Below are positions 10,386-20,480 of a stretch of DNA of 51,373 nucleotides, piece by piece. The stretch spans positions 1 to 51,373 of the forward strand of contig CAJWTV010000008.1 of the NCBI GenBank assembly GCA_913047375.1, given 5' to 3'. The notes below the pieces were generated by a model that searched no databases, was not told the DNA's origin, and worked only from the letters and a program-made list of their open reading frames with translations. Every line of letters starts with the position of its first letter. The stretch's first letter is position 1. The position numbers were made by a program, and so were the translations under genes. Source of the stretch: an uncultured Polaribacter sp. (GTDB taxonomy: Bacteria; Bacteroidota; Bacteroidia; Flavobacteriales; Flavobacteriaceae).

Positions 10386-10440
10386 GACAAATGAACCTAT
10401 AATCAGTTAAAATTTATTTTACTCAAAAAAATAGAGCGTG

Positions 10441-10448
10441 CAAATATA
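10441..10448 (-). promoter_or_regulatory. Putative internal promoter before rpsH, -7 box TATATTTG
   Basis: TATATTTG on the minus strand is a perfect TAnnTTTG box, followed by CACGCTCT. The rpsL promoter has the near-identical TACATTTGCACACTCT. No TTG sits at -33. Transcription from here would give a leader of about 110 bases before rpsH. Confidence 0.55.
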
Positions 10449-10487
10449 CAAATTCTATTTTTTAGTTTGAGATTTATTTTTTTAATC

Positions 10488-10757
10488 TTACCAACTAGCT
10501 TTTCTTACTCCAGGTATTAAGCCTTGATTTGCCATTTCACGAAATGTAACACGTGAAAGTCCAAATTGACGCATATAACCTTTTGGTCTACCGGTAAGCT
10601 TACATCTGTTGTGCATTCTTACTGGTGAGGCATTTTTTGGTAATTTTTGTAAACCCTCGTAATCTCCAGCTTCTTTTAAAGCTTTTCTTTTCTCAGCATA
10701 TTTAGCAACTGTTTTTGCTCTTTTACGCTCACGTGCTTTCATTGATTCTTTAGCCAT
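10488..10757 (-). CDS. rpsN: 30S ribosomal protein S14
   Basis: The 89-residue protein ([20 protein letters not shown] start, [40 protein letters not shown]-terminal KASW) is the longer S14 form without the two CxxC zinc pairs; only one Cys is present. It follows rplE by 4 bases and is separated from rpsH by the widest gap inside the run. Confidence 0.98.
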   Translation of the reverse strand: MAKESMKARERKRAKTVAKYAEKRKALKEAGDYEGLQKLPKNASPVRMHNRCKLTGRPKGYMRQFGLSRVTFREMANQGLIPGVRKASW

Positions 10758-10761
10758 CTCT

Positions 10762-11313
10762 TTAATTCTTTTTAAATGGTAAACCTAATTCAGTTAATAA
10801 TGATTTAGCTTCCTTATCAGTGTTTGCAGATGTTACAAATGTAATATCCATACCATTGATTTTCTTTACTTGATCAATATTAATTTCTGGGTAAATGATT
10901 TGTTCTGTAATTCCTAAATTGTAATTACCTCTTCCATCAAAGCCGTTTGCTTTTATACCGTTAAAGTCTCTAACACGTGGTAATGATGCGGTAACCAATC
11001 TATCTAAGAACTCATACATTTTATCTCCACGTAAAGTAACTTTTACACCAATTGGCATACCTTTACGCAACTTAAATGCTGCAACATCCTTTTTGGACAT
11101 TGTTGCTATAGCTTTTTGACCTGTAATTGTAGTCAATTCTTCTAAAGCGTAATCTATTAGTTTTTTGTCTGCAATAGCAGCACCAACTCCTTTAGAAAGA
11201 ACAATCTTTTCTAATTTAGGCACTTGCATTATATTACTATAACTAAATTCTTCTTTAAGAGCACTTACTATTTTGCTCTTATATTCTGCTTTTAATCTTG
11301 GTACGTAACTCAT
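10762..11313 (-). CDS. rplE: 50S ribosomal protein L5
   Basis: The 183-residue 5S-rRNA-binding protein shows the family blocks ([66 protein letters not shown]). It is 5 bases after rplX. Confidence 0.98.
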   Translation of the reverse strand: MSYVPRLKAEYKSKIVSALKEEFSYSNIMQVPKLEKIVLSKGVGAAIADKKLIDYALEELTTITGQKAIATMSKKDVAAFKLRKGMPIGVKVTLRGDKMYEFLDRLVTASLPRVRDFNGIKANGFDGRGNYNLGITEQIIYPEINIDQVKKINGMDITFVTSANTDKEAKSLLTELGLPFKKN

Positions 11314-11318
11314 GATTA

Positions 11319-11621
11319 TTATTTTTTAGTTTTTTTAGAGATTCTTGTTTTCGTATCTCCATCAAACTTAAATCCTACTCTTACAGCAACACCATCTTCT
11401 AATAATAAAACATTAGATATGTGTAATGAAGCTTCTTTTTTAACGATACCTCCTTGTGGATTCTGCGCGCTTGGCTTAGTATGCTTTGATACTAAATTAA
11501 CACCCTCTACAAGAACTCTATCTTTGTCTGCTAAAATTTGTAAAACTTTACCTTCTGAACCTTTGTGATCTCCTGCAATTACTTTTACAGTATCTCCTGA
11601 TTTTATTTTAAACTTCTTCAT
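11319..11621 (-). CDS. rplX: 50S ribosomal protein L24
   Basis: The 100-residue protein has the N-terminal KOW motif ([20 protein letters not shown]) and the conserved [14 protein letters not shown] block. L24 starts 50S assembly. It is 12 bases after rplN. Confidence 0.97.
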   Translation of the reverse strand: MKKFKIKSGDTVKVIAGDHKGSEGKVLQILADKDRVLVEGVNLVSKHTKPSAQNPQGGIVKKEASLHISNVLLLEDGVAVRVGFKFDGDTKTRISKKTKK

Positions 11622-11633
11622 CTTGTCTCTTGT

Positions 11634-12002
11634 TTAAAGCACTTCAGGTGCTAATGATACTATTTTCATGAATTGTTTCTCACGAAGTTCACGGGCAACG
11701 GGTCCAAATACACGTGTTCCTCTCATTTCCTCCGTAGGATTTAAAAGTACACAAGCATTATCATCAAATCTAATGTATGATCCGTCTTTACGTCTTACTT
11801 CTTTTTTCGTTCTTACAACAACTGCTCTAGATACTTGACCTTTTTTTACAGTTCCGTTAGGAGTTGCAGATTTAACTGTTACAACAATCTTGTCTCCAAT
11901 GCTTGCGTAACGTTTTCTCGTACCTCCTAAAACTCTAATTACTAAAACTTCTTTTGCTCCAGTATTATCTGCGACTTTTAATCTTGATTCTGTCTGTAAC
12001 AT
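11634..12002 (-). CDS. rplN: 50S ribosomal protein L14
   Basis: The 122-residue protein starts [20 protein letters not shown] and carries the signature block with [14 protein letters not shown] and the end block [20 protein letters not shown]. It begins one base after the rpsQ stop. Confidence 0.98.
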   Translation of the reverse strand: MLQTESRLKVADNTGAKEVLVIRVLGGTRKRYASIGDKIVVTVKSATPNGTVKKGQVSRAVVVRTKKEVRRKDGSYIRFDDNACVLLNPTEEMRGTRVFGPVARELREKQFMKIVSLAPEVL

Positions 12003-12003
12003 A

Positions 12004-12261
12004 TTATTTAGCTCTTTCTAGGATTTCTACTAATCTCCAACGTTTAGATTTACTCATAGGTCTTGTTTCCATGATCCTAACAGTATCTCCTTCGTTGCAA
12101 TCATTCTTTTCGTCGTGTGCAACGTACTTCTTAGTCTTTAATACGAACTTTCCGTACATTGGGTGCTTTACTCTTTTAGTTTCTGCAACAACGATAGATT
12201 TCTCCATTTTGCTACTTGAAACCACACCAATTCTCTCTTTTCTAAGATTTCTTTTTTCCAT
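12004..12261 (-). CDS. rpsQ: 30S ribosomal protein S17
   Basis: The 85-residue OB-fold protein starts [20 protein letters not shown] and holds the motif [20 protein letters not shown]. It is 20 bases after rpmC. Confidence 0.98.
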   Translation of the reverse strand: MEKRNLRKERIGVVSSSKMEKSIVVAETKRVKHPMYGKFVLKTKKYVAHDEKNDCNEGDTVRIMETRPMSKSKRWRLVEILERAK

Positions 12262-12281
12262 CTTTAAAACTGACTATAGAA

Positions 12282-12473
12282 TTATTGTAATTCTCTTTTT
12301 GTTAATTCTGTAGCAATTCTTGCGACAGTTCTTCTTAAGCTTCTTAACTGTAATGGATTCTCCATTGGTGTTATGGCGTGAGCCATCTTAAGATCGCTAT
12401 AATTCTTTTGCAACGCTCCAAGCTTCTCGTTAAGGTCAGCTGTAGCTAATTCTTTTATTTCTGATTGTTTCAT
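12282..12473 (-). CDS. rpmC: 50S ribosomal protein L29
   Basis: The 63-residue two-helix protein (MKQSEIKELATADLNEKLGA, NPLQLRSLRRTVARIATEL) lies near the polypeptide exit. It is 11 bases after rplP. Confidence 0.97.
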   Translation of the reverse strand: MKQSEIKELATADLNEKLGALQKNYSDLKMAHAITPMENPLQLRSLRRTVARIATELTKRELQ

Positions 12474-12484
12474 ATTATTTAGAA

Positions 12485-12916
12485 TTAAGCGTTAGTATCA
12501 AAATCTCTTGCTATTACAAACTTTGTTCTTACAGGAAGCTTTTGAGCGGCTAAACGTAAAGCTTCTTTAGCTACGTCCATTGGCACACCACCAACTTCAA
12601 ACAAAATTCTACCTGGCTTTATCACTGCAACGAAATGATCTGGAGCCCCTTTTCCTTTACCCATACGAACCTCTAGAGGTTTCTTAGTAATAGGTTTGTC
12701 TGGAAATATCTTAATCCATAATTGACCTTCTCTTTTCATATGACGTGTTGCCGCAATACGAGCTGCTTCAATTTGACGTGAAGTTAGTAAGTTTTGGTCT
12801 ATTGATTTAATACCGAACATTCCATTAGAAAGTTGATTTCCTCTACCAGAAATACCATTCATATTTCCTTTTGCCTTCTGTACCTTACGGTATTTTACTC
12901 TTTTTGGCTGTAACAT
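12485..12916 (-). CDS. rplP: 50S ribosomal protein L16
   Basis: The 143-residue protein starts [20 protein letters not shown] and has [40 protein letters not shown] and the block [10 protein letters not shown]. It helps shape the A site of the 50S subunit. It is 22 bases after rpsC. Confidence 0.98.
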   Translation of the reverse strand: MLQPKRVKYRKVQKAKGNMNGISGRGNQLSNGMFGIKSIDQNLLTSRQIEAARIAATRHMKREGQLWIKIFPDKPITKKPLEVRMGKGKGAPDHFVAVIKPGRILFEVGGVPMDVAKEALRLAAQKLPVRTKFVIARDFDTNA

Positions 12917-12938
12917 TTTTAATTTCTAATTTTAAAAA

Positions 12939-13664
12939 TTATTTTCTTCTACGAGGTTGTGGACGTTTAGATCTATCACCGCCACCTTTAGGACCAGATT
13001 GTTTCTTAGACAATCCAACTAATGGAGATAATTCTCTTTTTCCATATACCTCACCTTTCATAATCCATACTTTAACACCTAATCTTCCATAAGTGGTATG
13101 AGATTCTACAAGTGCATAATCGATGTCTGCTCTAAAAGTAGAAAGAGGAATTCTACCTTCTTTAAAATGTTCTGAACGTGCCATCTCTGCTCCATTTAAA
13201 CGACCTGAAATTTGAATTTTTATTCCTTCAGCATTCATACGCATTGTCGCAGCAATAGCCATTTTAATAGCTCTCTTGTAAGAAATTCTATTTTCAATTT
13301 GACGTGCAACACTAGCAGCTACTAATTTAGCATCTAACTCTGGACGTTTAATTTCAAAAATATTAATTTGAACTTCTTTGCCTGTAATTTTTTTAAGCTC
13401 TTCTTTTAACTTGTCTACCTCTTGACCTCCTTTACCAATTATGATACCTGGACGTGCAGTTGTGATAGTAACGGTTACAAGTTTTAAAGTACGCTCAATG
13501 ATTACTCTTGATACACTCGCCTTAAATAATCTAGCATTTACATACTTTCTTATTTTATCATCTTCAGCAATTTTGTCTCCGTAGTCATTTCCACCATACC
13601 AGTTAGATTCCCAACCTCTGATGATTCCTAAACGATTTCCTATTGGATTAGTTTTTTGTCCCAT
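12939..13664 (-). CDS. rpsC: 30S ribosomal protein S3
   Basis: The 241-residue protein starts [20 protein letters not shown]. It has the KH domain ([20 protein letters not shown]) and the C-terminal S3 domain ([35 protein letters not shown]), with a basic end rich in Pro, Arg and Lys. It lines the mRNA entry channel. It is 11 bases after rplV. Confidence 0.98.
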   Translation of the reverse strand: MGQKTNPIGNRLGIIRGWESNWYGGNDYGDKIAEDDKIRKYVNARLFKASVSRVIIERTLKLVTVTITTARPGIIIGKGGQEVDKLKEELKKITGKEVQINIFEIKRPELDAKLVAASVARQIENRISYKRAIKMAIAATMRMNAEGIKIQISGRLNGAEMARSEHFKEGRIPLSTFRADIDYALVESHTTYGRLGVKVWIMKGEVYGKRELSPLVGLSKKQSGPKGGGDRSKRPQPRRRK

Positions 13665-13675
13665 TTCTACTTTGA

Positions 13676-14080
13676 TTAATTACTTTTATTTTTACTTCCT
13701 AACTCTAAAGTTACGTGATTAGAACGCTTGCGAATTCTATGAGCACGCCCTTGTGGAGCTGGTCTTAACCTTTTTAACATTCCTGCGCTATCTACACAAA
13801 TAGATTTTACAAATAATCCAGCTTCTTCAATACTTGCATCTTCATTTTTAGCTTGCCAGTTTGCTATTGCAGACATTAACAATTTCTCTAAATTAATTGA
13901 TGCTTCTTTAGGGCTAAATTTTAAGATTTGTATAGCTTTTTCAACTTCAACTCCTCTTATTTGATCTGCTACTAAACGCATTTTTCTTGGTGATGTAGGA
14001 CAGTTAGTCAGCTTTGCGAAAGCTTTATGCTTTCTAGCTTCTTTTAACTGATCTGCCATATTTTTTTTACGAACTCCCAT
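13676..14080 (-). CDS. rplV: 50S ribosomal protein L22
   Basis: The 134-residue protein has [20 protein letters not shown] and the C-terminal hairpin block [17 protein letters not shown] that lines the exit tunnel. The start [17 protein letters not shown] agrees with Bacteroidota L22. A second Met at residue 8 is a less likely alternative. It is 6 bases after rpsS. Confidence 0.97.
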   Translation of the reverse strand: MGVRKKNMADQLKEARKHKAFAKLTNCPTSPRKMRLVADQIRGVEVEKAIQILKFSPKEASINLEKLLMSAIANWQAKNEDASIEEAGLFVKSICVDSAGMLKRLRPAPQGRAHRIRKRSNHVTLELGSKNKSN

Positions 14081-14086
14081 AGCCTA

Positions 14087-14365
14087 CTATTTTTTACCTT
14101 TATTTTTTGCACCTGCATGTCCTCTAAAAGAACGTGTTGGTGAAAATTCGCCTAACTTATGACCTACCATGTTTTCTGTAACATAAACAGGTACAAACTG
14201 ACGTCCGTTGTGAACTGCAATTGTTTGTCCAACGAAATCAGGAGTAATCATACTTGCTCTTGACCAAGTTTTGATAACTGTTTTATTCCCTGCTTCAACA
14301 TTGGCTAAAACTTTTTTCTCTAATTTATAGTGAACGAAAGGTCCTTTTTTTAATGATCTTGCCAT
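14087..14365 (-). CDS. rpsS: 30S ribosomal protein S19
   Basis: The 92-residue head protein starts [19 protein letters not shown] and has the motif [20 protein letters not shown]. It is 6 bases after rplB. Confidence 0.98.
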   Translation of the reverse strand: MARSLKKGPFVHYKLEKKVLANVEAGNKTVIKTWSRASMITPDFVGQTIAVHNGRQFVPVYVTENMVGHKLGEFSPTRSFRGHAGAKNKGKK

Positions 14366-14371
14366 AACTTA

Positions 14372-15196
14372 TTATTTCTTTCTACGTTCTATAATGTATT
14401 TATTACTTGCTTTCTTCTTCGATCTTGTCTTGAAACCTTTAGCAGGTATACCATTTCTAGATCTTGGATGTCCACCAGAAGCTCTTCCTTCACCACCTCC
14501 CATTGGGTGATCAACTGGATTCATTCTTACAGCATTTACTCTTGGTCTTCTACCTAACCATCTTCTTCTACCTGCTTTACCAGATACTAGTAATTGATGA
14601 TCAGAATTGGATACAACACCAATAGTAGCATTACAAGTTAATAAAACAAGTCTAGTTTCACCAGATGGTAACTTAAGAGTTGCATATTTACCATCTCTTG
14701 CCATTAATTGTGCAAAAGAACCAGCTGAACGAGCCATGACAGCTCCTTGACCTGGGTGTAACTCAATACACGAGATTGTTGTTCCTAGTGGAATATCACT
14801 CAATAACATTGCATTTCCTGCTTCCGGAGCAACATTACTTCCTGATACTACTGTTTGACCTACTTGTAAACCGTTTTGCGCAATTACATAACGTTTTTCT
14901 CCATCAGCATAACTTAGTAAAGCAATAAATGCAGTACGATTTGGATCGTACTCTATAGTTTTTACTGTTGCAGGGATATTGTGCTTATCTCTTTTGAAAT
15001 CGATAATACGATATTTTTGTTTATGACCCCCTCCTATATTACGAGTTGTCATTCTTCCCTGATTGTTTCGACCTCCAGATCTTTTTTTCGGAGCAAGTAA
15101 ACTTTTCTCCGGCTTATCAGTTGTTATGGCGTCGAACCCATTTACAACTCTAAAACGCTGACCTGGTGTTATTGGTTTTAATTTTCTAACTGACAT
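14372..15196 (-). CDS. rplB: 50S ribosomal protein L2
   Basis: The 274-residue protein shows the N-terminal OB fold ([20 protein letters not shown]) and the peptidyl-transferase-proximal block with [20 protein letters not shown], including the conserved His. It is 12 bases after rplW. Confidence 0.98.
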   Translation of the reverse strand: MSVRKLKPITPGQRFRVVNGFDAITTDKPEKSLLAPKKRSGGRNNQGRMTTRNIGGGHKQKYRIIDFKRDKHNIPATVKTIEYDPNRTAFIALLSYADGEKRYVIAQNGLQVGQTVVSGSNVAPEAGNAMLLSDIPLGTTISCIELHPGQGAVMARSAGSFAQLMARDGKYATLKLPSGETRLVLLTCNATIGVVSNSDHQLLVSGKAGRRRWLGRRPRVNAVRMNPVDHPMGGGEGRASGGHPRSRNGIPAKGFKTRSKKKASNKYIIERRKK

Positions 15197-15208
15197 TTTT
15201 GTCTTTTC

Positions 15209-15499
15209 TTAAAGATTGTTATAAAAATCAATACTTTCTCCCTCTGCTAATTGTACGATTGCCTTTTTGTATCCACTCTTAATACCAGTTACTAAACCTT
15301 TTTTAGTAAACTTTGTATTTCTTTTGATTGGATAGTTTAAGGTTTTCACACTTGAAATAGTTACTCCGTATGCAGCTTCTACCGCAACTTTGATCTCTAT
15401 TTTATTAGCCTTTTTATCTACAACAAATGTATAACGGTTATAAACTTCGCTATCGTTAGTTGCTTTTTCGGTAATAATAGGTTTTATTAAAATACTCAT
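15209..15499 (-). CDS. rplW: 50S ribosomal protein L23
   Basis: The 96-residue protein (ILIKPIITEKATNDSE, YTFVVDKKANKIEIKVAVE) lies at the tunnel exit and docks trigger factor and SRP. It is 5 bases after rplD. Confidence 0.97.
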   Translation of the reverse strand: MSILIKPIITEKATNDSEVYNRYTFVVDKKANKIEIKVAVEAAYGVTISSVKTLNYPIKRNTKFTKKGLVTGIKSGYKKAIVQLAEGESIDFYNNL

Positions 15500-15504
15500 A
15501 TCTA

Positions 15505-16134
15505 TTATTTGCTAAAATTTGACTCAATTCCTTCTAAAGAACTTTCCATAAACACAACTTTACTTGCGTTTAAAACTCCGTAAGTACTTATATCTGAACT
15601 ACTTACGACTTTAGTTCTTTTTAAATTTCGTGATGACAAATATACATTATTATTTGACCCAGACAAGACAAACAAAGATTTTTTGTTTTCTAACCCTAAT
15701 GCCTTCAGTACGTTAACAAAACTCTTAGTTTTTGGTGAATCGAACTCAAAGTTCTCAACAACAACTAAATTGTTTTCTTTTGCTTGTGTACTTAAAGCAG
15801 ATTTACGAGCTAAACGCTTTAAATTTTTGTTTAATTTGAAAGAGTAATTTCTTGGTCTTGGTCCAAACATACGACCTCCACCTCTAAAAACACCAGACTT
15901 GATTGAACCTGCTCTTGCAGTACCAGTTCCTTTTTGTTTTTTGATTTTTCTTGTACTTCCACTTATCTCAGCTCTCTCTTTAGATTTGTGAGTCCCTTGT
16001 CTTTTGTTAGCCAAGTGCTGCTTTACATCTAAATAAATAGCATGATTGTTTGGCTCTATTTCGAATACATCGCTAGAAAGTTCAACTTTTCTACCTGTAT
16101 CTTTTCCTGTAATATCTAAAACTGCTACTTTCAT
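15505..16134 (-). CDS. rplD: 50S ribosomal protein L4
   Basis: The 209-residue protein has the long tunnel loop ([40 protein letters not shown]). In E. coli L4 represses its own S10 operon through the leader, including by transcription termination. Here a terminator-like hairpin lies upstream of rplC, which invites comparison. The ATG shares one base with the rplC stop (TAATG). Confidence 0.97.
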   Translation of the reverse strand: MKVAVLDITGKDTGRKVELSSDVFEIEPNNHAIYLDVKQHLANKRQGTHKSKERAEISGSTRKIKKQKGTGTARAGSIKSGVFRGGGRMFGPRPRNYSFKLNKNLKRLARKSALSTQAKENNLVVVENFEFDSPKTKSFVNVLKALGLENKKSLFVLSGSNNNVYLSSRNLKRTKVVSSSDISTYGVLNASKVVFMESSLEGIESNFSK

Positions 16135-16751
16135 TATTTCTGAATAGTTACGTAAGCATTTTTGTGTCCAGGAACTGCTCCTTTAACAACAAGTAAGTTC
16201 TTTTCAGCAACCACTTTTAATACTTTTAGATTTTGTACTTTAACTGTGTCTCCACCCATTCTACCTCCCATACGCATTCCTTTGAATACTCTTGCTGGGT
16301 AAGAAGCTGCTCCAATAGATCCGGGAGCTCTTAAACGATTGTGTTGACCGTGTGTTGCTTGACCAACTCCGGCAAATCCATGACGTTTTACAACACCTTG
16401 GAAACCTTTTCCTTTAGAAGTACCTGAAACATCTACAAATTCACCTTCTTCGAAGTGATCTACTGTAATAGCATCTCCTAATTTAAACTCATTCTCAAAT
16501 CCTTGAAATTCAATGACTTTTCTTTTTGCGATTGATCCAGCTTTTTTAAAGTGACCGTCTAAAGCTTTATTAGAGCTTTTCGCTTTTTTGTCATCGAAAC
16601 CAAGTTGTAACGCATTGTATCCGTCAACCTCTTCAGTTCTGACTTGGGTGACAACACAAGGACCTGCTTCGATTACAGTACAAGGAATATTCTTCCCGTT
16701 TGCATCAAATAAGCTGGTCATTCCAATTTTTCTTCCTATTAACCCAGACAT
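16134..16751 (-). CDS. rplC: 50S ribosomal protein L3
   Basis: The 205-residue protein starts [20 protein letters not shown] and has the extended loop reaching the peptidyl-transferase centre ([40 protein letters not shown]). It is the first gene of the main ribosomal-protein run and lies 217 bases after rpsJ, with a terminator-like hairpin and other repeats between. Confidence 0.98.
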   Translation of the reverse strand: MSGLIGRKIGMTSLFDANGKNIPCTVIEAGPCVVTQVRTEEVDGYNALQLGFDDKKAKSSNKALDGHFKKAGSIAKRKVIEFQGFENEFKLGDAITVDHFEEGEFVDVSGTSKGKGFQGVVKRHGFAGVGQATHGQHNRLRAPGSIGAASYPARVFKGMRMGGRMGGDTVKVQNLKVLKVVAEKNLLVVKGAVPGHKNAYVTIQK

Positions 16752-16765
16752 TTAGTTAAAATTTA

Positions 16766-16828
16766 AGACGATAGATTTTTATCCAGCGCGTCTATATTAA
16801 TAATTATTTGTTTGAAACTATTGTTTCA
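16766..16828 (-). promoter_or_regulatory. Hairpins in the rplC leader
   Basis: Two inverted repeats lie between the terminator-like hairpin and rplC. TGAAAC / GTTTCA (16813-16828) is a 6-bp stem with a 4-base loop. AGACG / CGTCT (16766-16793) is a 5-bp stem. No TAnnTTTG box was found here, so rplC may depend on read-through from rpsJ. Confidence 0.35.
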
Positions 16829-16851
16829 TATTTATCCTCTTGAGTTTTATC

Positions 16852-16885
16852 AAAAAAAAACAGCGTAAAAACATTTTCAACGCTG
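16852..16885 (-). terminator. Terminator or attenuator between rpsJ and rplC
   Basis: A CAGCGT / ACGCTG stem with a 13-base loop is followed on the minus strand by nine T residues. It lies 84 bases after the rpsJ stop and 101 bases before rplC, at the junction of the str and S10 groups. It may be a partial terminator or an attenuator. Confidence 0.65.
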
Positions 16886-16968
16886 AATATGTTTTTTCCG
16901 TTTTTCCTCTGCGAAACGCTCGGGACATGTAAATTAAAGAAATTTTAAAAAATCTCTAACTTTTTTAC

Positions 16969-17274
16969 TTATACTTTAATTTCAACTTCAACTCCACTAG
17001 GTAACTCAAGTTTCATTAGAGCATCAATGGTCTTCGATGAAGAACTATAGATATCTAATAATCTTTTATAAGCAGATAATTGAAATTGTTCTCTAGACTT
17101 TTTGTTTACGTGTGGTGAACGTAAAACAGTGAAAATCTTTTTATGTGTTGGTAAAGGTATAGGTCCATTTACAATAGCTCCTGTACTTTTAACAGTTTTT
17201 ACAATTTTTTCAGCAGATTTATCTACTAAGTTGTAATCGTAAGACTTTAATTTTATTCTAATTTTTTGACTCAT
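16969..17274 (-). CDS. rpsJ: 30S ribosomal protein S10
   Basis: The 101-residue protein ([40 protein letters not shown]) is the NusE partner in antitermination as well as a 30S head protein. It lies in the str group 19 bases after fusA, not directly joined to rplC. No tuf gene lies between fusA and rpsJ. Confidence 0.98.
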   Translation of the reverse strand: MSQKIRIKLKSYDYNLVDKSAEKIVKTVKSTGAIVNGPIPLPTHKKIFTVLRSPHVNKKSREQFQLSAYKRLLDIYSSSSKTIDALMKLELPSGVEVEIKV

Positions 17275-17293
17275 CTTGTAATTATTAAGTAGA

Positions 17294-19411
17294 TTAACCT
17301 TTAGATTTTGCGATTACTTCTTCAGATATATTAGAAGGAGTTTCAGCGTAATGTGAAAATTCCATAGTGGATGTTGCTCTACCGGAAGACATAGTTCTTA
17401 GGGCAGTAACATAACCAAACATTTCTGATAATGGAACTATCGCTTTTACAACTTTAGAACCTGCACGATCACTCATGTCATTAACTTGGCCTCTTCTTCT
17501 ATTTAAATCTCCAACAATATCACCCATATTTGCCTCCGGAGTTAGGACCTCTAACTTCATTAAGGGCTCCATGATTTTAGCTTTAGCAGATTTTGCAGAA
17601 GCTTTGTAACCCATTTTTGCTGCAAGCTCAAAAGATAATGCATCTGAATCCACTGCGTGGAAAGAACCATCTCTTAGTGTAACTTTCATTGAGTCCATTT
17701 CATAACCAGCCAAAGGACCGTTTCTCATGGCTTCTTTAAAACCTTTCTCTACCGAAGGAACAAATTCTCTAGGAACATTACCACCTTTAATAACGGATTT
17801 AAATTGTAAACCTTGAATACCCTCATCAGCTGGACCTATAGTAAAAGCAATATCAGCAAACTTACCACGACCACCAGATTGTTTCTTATAAACTTCTCTG
17901 TGATCTGCTTCTGCAGTAATAGCTTCTTTATACTCAACTTGAGGTTGACCTTGATTAACTTCTACTTTAAATTCACGTCTTAAACGGTCTACAATCACAT
18001 CTAAATGTAACTCTCCCATTCCAGAAATAATTGTCTGTCCTGAAGCCTCATCCGAACGTACTGTAAAAGTAGGATCTTCTTCAGCTAATTTACCTAAGCC
18101 AATACCTAATTTGTCTACATCAGCTTTCGTCTTAGGTTCAACAGCAATACCAATTACTGGATCTGGAAAATCCATAGATTCTAAAACAATAGGATGCTTT
18201 TCAGCTGTTAGTGTATCTCCTGTTTTAATAGACTTAAAACCAACAGCAGCACCAATATCTCCAGCTTCGATGTAATCAATTGCATTCTGCTTGTTGGCAT
18301 GCATTTGATAAATACGTGAAATACGCTCTTTTTTACCGGATCGGTTATTTAAAACGTAAGAACCTGCATCTAAACGACCAGAATATGCTCTAAAAAATGC
18401 TAAACGACCCACAAAAGGATCTGTAGCAATCTTAAATGCTAAAGCAGCAAAAGGCTCATCTACACTTGGTTTACGTAATTCTTTTTCTTCTGTATCTGGG
18501 TTTATACCGACAATACCTTCTTTATCCATAGGTGAAGGCAAATAACGACATACAGCATCTAAAAGGAACTGAACTCCTTTATTTTTAAATGCAGAACCAC
18601 AAATCATAGGAATAATAGACATATCCATAACAGCAGCTCTTAATGCAGAATGCACTTCTTCTTCTGTTATAGAGTCTTCATCCTCCATATATTTTTCTAA
18701 CAAATCTTCATCATAAGCAGCAACTTCTTCAATAAGTTTACCACGAAGAATTTTTGCTTCTTCTTTTAAATCTTCAGGAATATCTACAACATCAAATGTT
18801 GAGCCCATTCCTTCTTCATGCCATACTATAGCTCTGTTCTTAACAAGATCTATAATACCTTTAAAATTCTCTTCATCACCAATGTTCAAAACAATTGGCA
18901 CTGCGTTAGAACCTAACATTTCTTTCACTTGCTTACAAACCATCATAAAATCAGATCCTTGACGGTCCATTTTATTTACAAAACCAATTCTTGGTACTTT
19001 GTAGTTATCAGCAAGTCTCCAGTTGGTCTCAGATTGTGGCTCAACGCCATCAACTGCTGAAAACAAAAATACTAAACCATCAAGTACACGTAAAGATCTA
19101 TTTACCTCTACAGTAAAATCTACGTGGCCTGGGGTATCAATAATATTAAAATGGTAATCTTTAGTGTCTGGAAGCTCTTTTGCATTTTCCATTGGAAATT
19201 GCCAAGTACAAGTAGTAGCAGCAGAAGTAATTGTAATACCTCTTTCTTGCTCTTGCTCCATCCAGTCCATAGTAGCTGCACCATCATGAACTTCTCCTAT
19301 CTTGTGAGAAACTCCTGTATAATAAAGTACACGTTCTGTTGTAGTGGTCTTACCAGCATCAATATGAGCTGCAATACCAATATTTCTAGTATATTTTAAA
19401 TCTCTAGCCAT
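17294..19411 (-). CDS. fusA: Elongation factor G
   Basis: The 705-residue translocation GTPase shows G1 [20 protein letters not shown], the switch 1 region [14 protein letters not shown]3 [10 protein letters not shown]4 NKMDRQGSD, and domains II-V (domain IV block [17 protein letters not shown]-terminal [20 protein letters not shown]). Full length, no anomaly seen. It is 5 bases after rpsG in the usual rpsL-rpsG-fusA order. Confidence 0.98.
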   Translation of the reverse strand: MARDLKYTRNIGIAAHIDAGKTTTTERVLYYTGVSHKIGEVHDGAATMDWMEQEQERGITITSAATTCTWQFPMENAKELPDTKDYHFNIIDTPGHVDFTVEVNRSLRVLDGLVFLFSAVDGVEPQSETNWRLADNYKVPRIGFVNKMDRQGSDFMMVCKQVKEMLGSNAVPIVLNIGDEENFKGIIDLVKNRAIVWHEEGMGSTFDVVDIPEDLKEEAKILRGKLIEEVAAYDEDLLEKYMEDEDSITEEEVHSALRAAVMDMSIIPMICGSAFKNKGVQFLLDAVCRYLPSPMDKEGIVGINPDTEEKELRKPSVDEPFAALAFKIATDPFVGRLAFFRAYSGRLDAGSYVLNNRSGKKERISRIYQMHANKQNAIDYIEAGDIGAAVGFKSIKTGDTLTAEKHPIVLESMDFPDPVIGIAVEPKTKADVDKLGIGLGKLAEEDPTFTVRSDEASGQTIISGMGELHLDVIVDRLRREFKVEVNQGQPQVEYKEAITAEADHREVYKKQSGGRGKFADIAFTIGPADEGIQGLQFKSVIKGGNVPREFVPSVEKGFKEAMRNGPLAGYEMDSMKVTLRDGSFHAVDSDALSFELAAKMGYKASAKSAKAKIMEPLMKLEVLTPEANMGDIVGDLNRRRGQVNDMSDRAGSKVVKAIVPLSEMFGYVTALRTMSSGRATSTMEFSHYAETPSNISEEVIAKSKG

Positions 19412-19416
19412 TTCTA

Positions 19417-19896
19417 TTAAAATCTAAAGTGAGAGAATGCTTTATTTGCTTCTGCCATTTTGTGAGTATCAGTACGCTTTTTAACAGCAGCACCTTCTTC
19501 TTTAGCAGCAGCTAAAATTTCAGCAGCTAATCTTTGTGCCATAGTTTTTTCGTTACGCTTTCTAGCATAAAGAATCATCCATTTGATGGCCATAGATACT
19601 TTACGATCTGGTCTAATTTGCATTGGGATTTGAAATGTTGCACCACCTACACGTCTAGATCTAACCTCTACGTGAGGCATAACATGTGATAAACCTTCTT
19701 TCCACAATTCTAGAGACGATTTTTCTTCATCCTCTCCTTTTTTCTGTTCTACGATATCTAATGCATCGTAAAATACTTTGAACGCTACAGACTTTTTACC
19801 AGCCCACATCAAGTTGTTCACAAAACGTGTTGCTAATTGATCATTAAATTTTGGATCCGGTAAAAGGACTCTTTTTTTCGCTCTTCTTTTTCTCAT
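19417..19896 (-). CDS. rpsG: 30S ribosomal protein S7
   Basis: The 159-residue head protein starts [19 protein letters not shown] and has [13 protein letters not shown] and the core block [20 protein letters not shown]. In E. coli S7 represses the str operon. The gap to rpsL here is only 30 bases and shows no clear hairpin. Confidence 0.98.
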   Translation of the reverse strand: MRKRRAKKRVLLPDPKFNDQLATRFVNNLMWAGKKSVAFKVFYDALDIVEQKKGEDEEKSSLELWKEGLSHVMPHVEVRSRRVGGATFQIPMQIRPDRKVSMAIKWMILYARKRNEKTMAQRLAAEILAAAKEEGAAVKKRTDTHKMAEANKAFSHFRF

Positions 19897-19926
19897 GTCT
19901 TTACATTAAAAAAGTTAATTAATAAT

Positions 19927-20301
19927 TTACTTCTTTGGGCGTTTTGCACCGTATTTAGACCTACGTTGAGTTCTTCCTTCAACTCCTGCAGTATCTAATG
20001 CACCACGAACTACGTGGTACTTAACTCCTGGCAAATCTTTTACCCTTCCACCTCTAACTAATACTATCGAGTGCTCTTGTAAGTTATGTCCTTCACCTGG
20101 AATGTATGCGTTTATCTCATTACCATTTGTCAATCTAACTCTTGCAACTTTACGCATTGCTGAATTAGGTTTCTTTGGTGTTGTAGTGTAAACACGTGTA
20201 CAAACTCCACGTCTTTGAGGACAAGACGACAAAGCAGCCGATTTGCTCTTCTTAGTTATTTTGGTTCTTCCCTTACGAACTAATTGTTGAATAGTTGGCA
20301 T
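19927..20301 (-). CDS. rpsL: 30S ribosomal protein S12
   Basis: The 124-residue decoding-centre protein starts [20 protein letters not shown]. The segments around the classical streptomycin-resistance positions read TTPKKPNSA and [10 protein letters not shown], which are the wild-type Lys-containing forms. First gene of the str group, with a well-formed promoter and a 5'-terminal hairpin upstream. Confidence 0.98.
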   Translation of the reverse strand: MPTIQQLVRKGRTKITKKSKSAALSSCPQRRGVCTRVYTTTPKKPNSAMRKVARVRLTNGNEINAYIPGEGHNLQEHSIVLVRGGRVKDLPGVKYHVVRGALDTAGVEGRTQRRSKYGAKRPKK

Positions 20302-20338
20302 ACTAAATAATTCCTGTTTTCGTTTATATTAAACCTTT

Positions 20339-20355
20339 CTCTTATTTTCTAAGAG
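20339..20355 (-). promoter_or_regulatory. 5'-terminal hairpin of the rpsL transcript
   Basis: CTCTTA / TAAGAG form a 6-bp stem with a 5-base loop. It starts almost exactly where the promoter at 20360-20389 should begin transcription, so the mRNA would carry a stem at its 5' end. Such stems often protect mRNAs from decay. That role is inferred here. Confidence 0.45.
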
Positions 20356-20359
20356 TGTG

Positions 20360-20389
20360 CAAATGTACGACTAATTTCTATTTATACAA
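20360..20389 (-). promoter_or_regulatory. rpsL (str operon) promoter
   Basis: TTG (complement of 20387-20389), exactly 19 bases, then TACATTTG (complement of 20360-20367). This is a full match to the Bacteroidota primary-sigma consensus. The predicted start near 20354 gives a leader of about 53 bases before rpsL. Confidence 0.75.
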
Positions 20390-20451
20390 ATATCGGTGAG
20401 TTATTTTTTAAAAAATGAACTATTTACAAAACATCTTCTTTCTTTTTAATT

Positions 20452-20459
20452 TACTTTTG
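20452..20459 (+). promoter_or_regulatory. Putative promoter of the Omp85-like gene, -7 box TACTTTTG
   Basis: TACTTTTG matches TAnnTTTG exactly and lies 21 bases before the TTG codon at 20481, but downstream of the first in-frame ATG (20415). If used, it excludes the ATG as start. No -33 TTG was found. Confidence 0.4.
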
Positions 20460-20480
20460 ATTATTATATTACAATCAATT

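Noticed and set aside
11954-12313. Plus-strand open frame opposite rplN, rpsQ and rpmC (and similar ones at 2476-2781, 7781-8101, 12871-13092)
   Set aside because: These are out-of-frame shadows of conserved genes on the minus strand, with no recognisable protein features.
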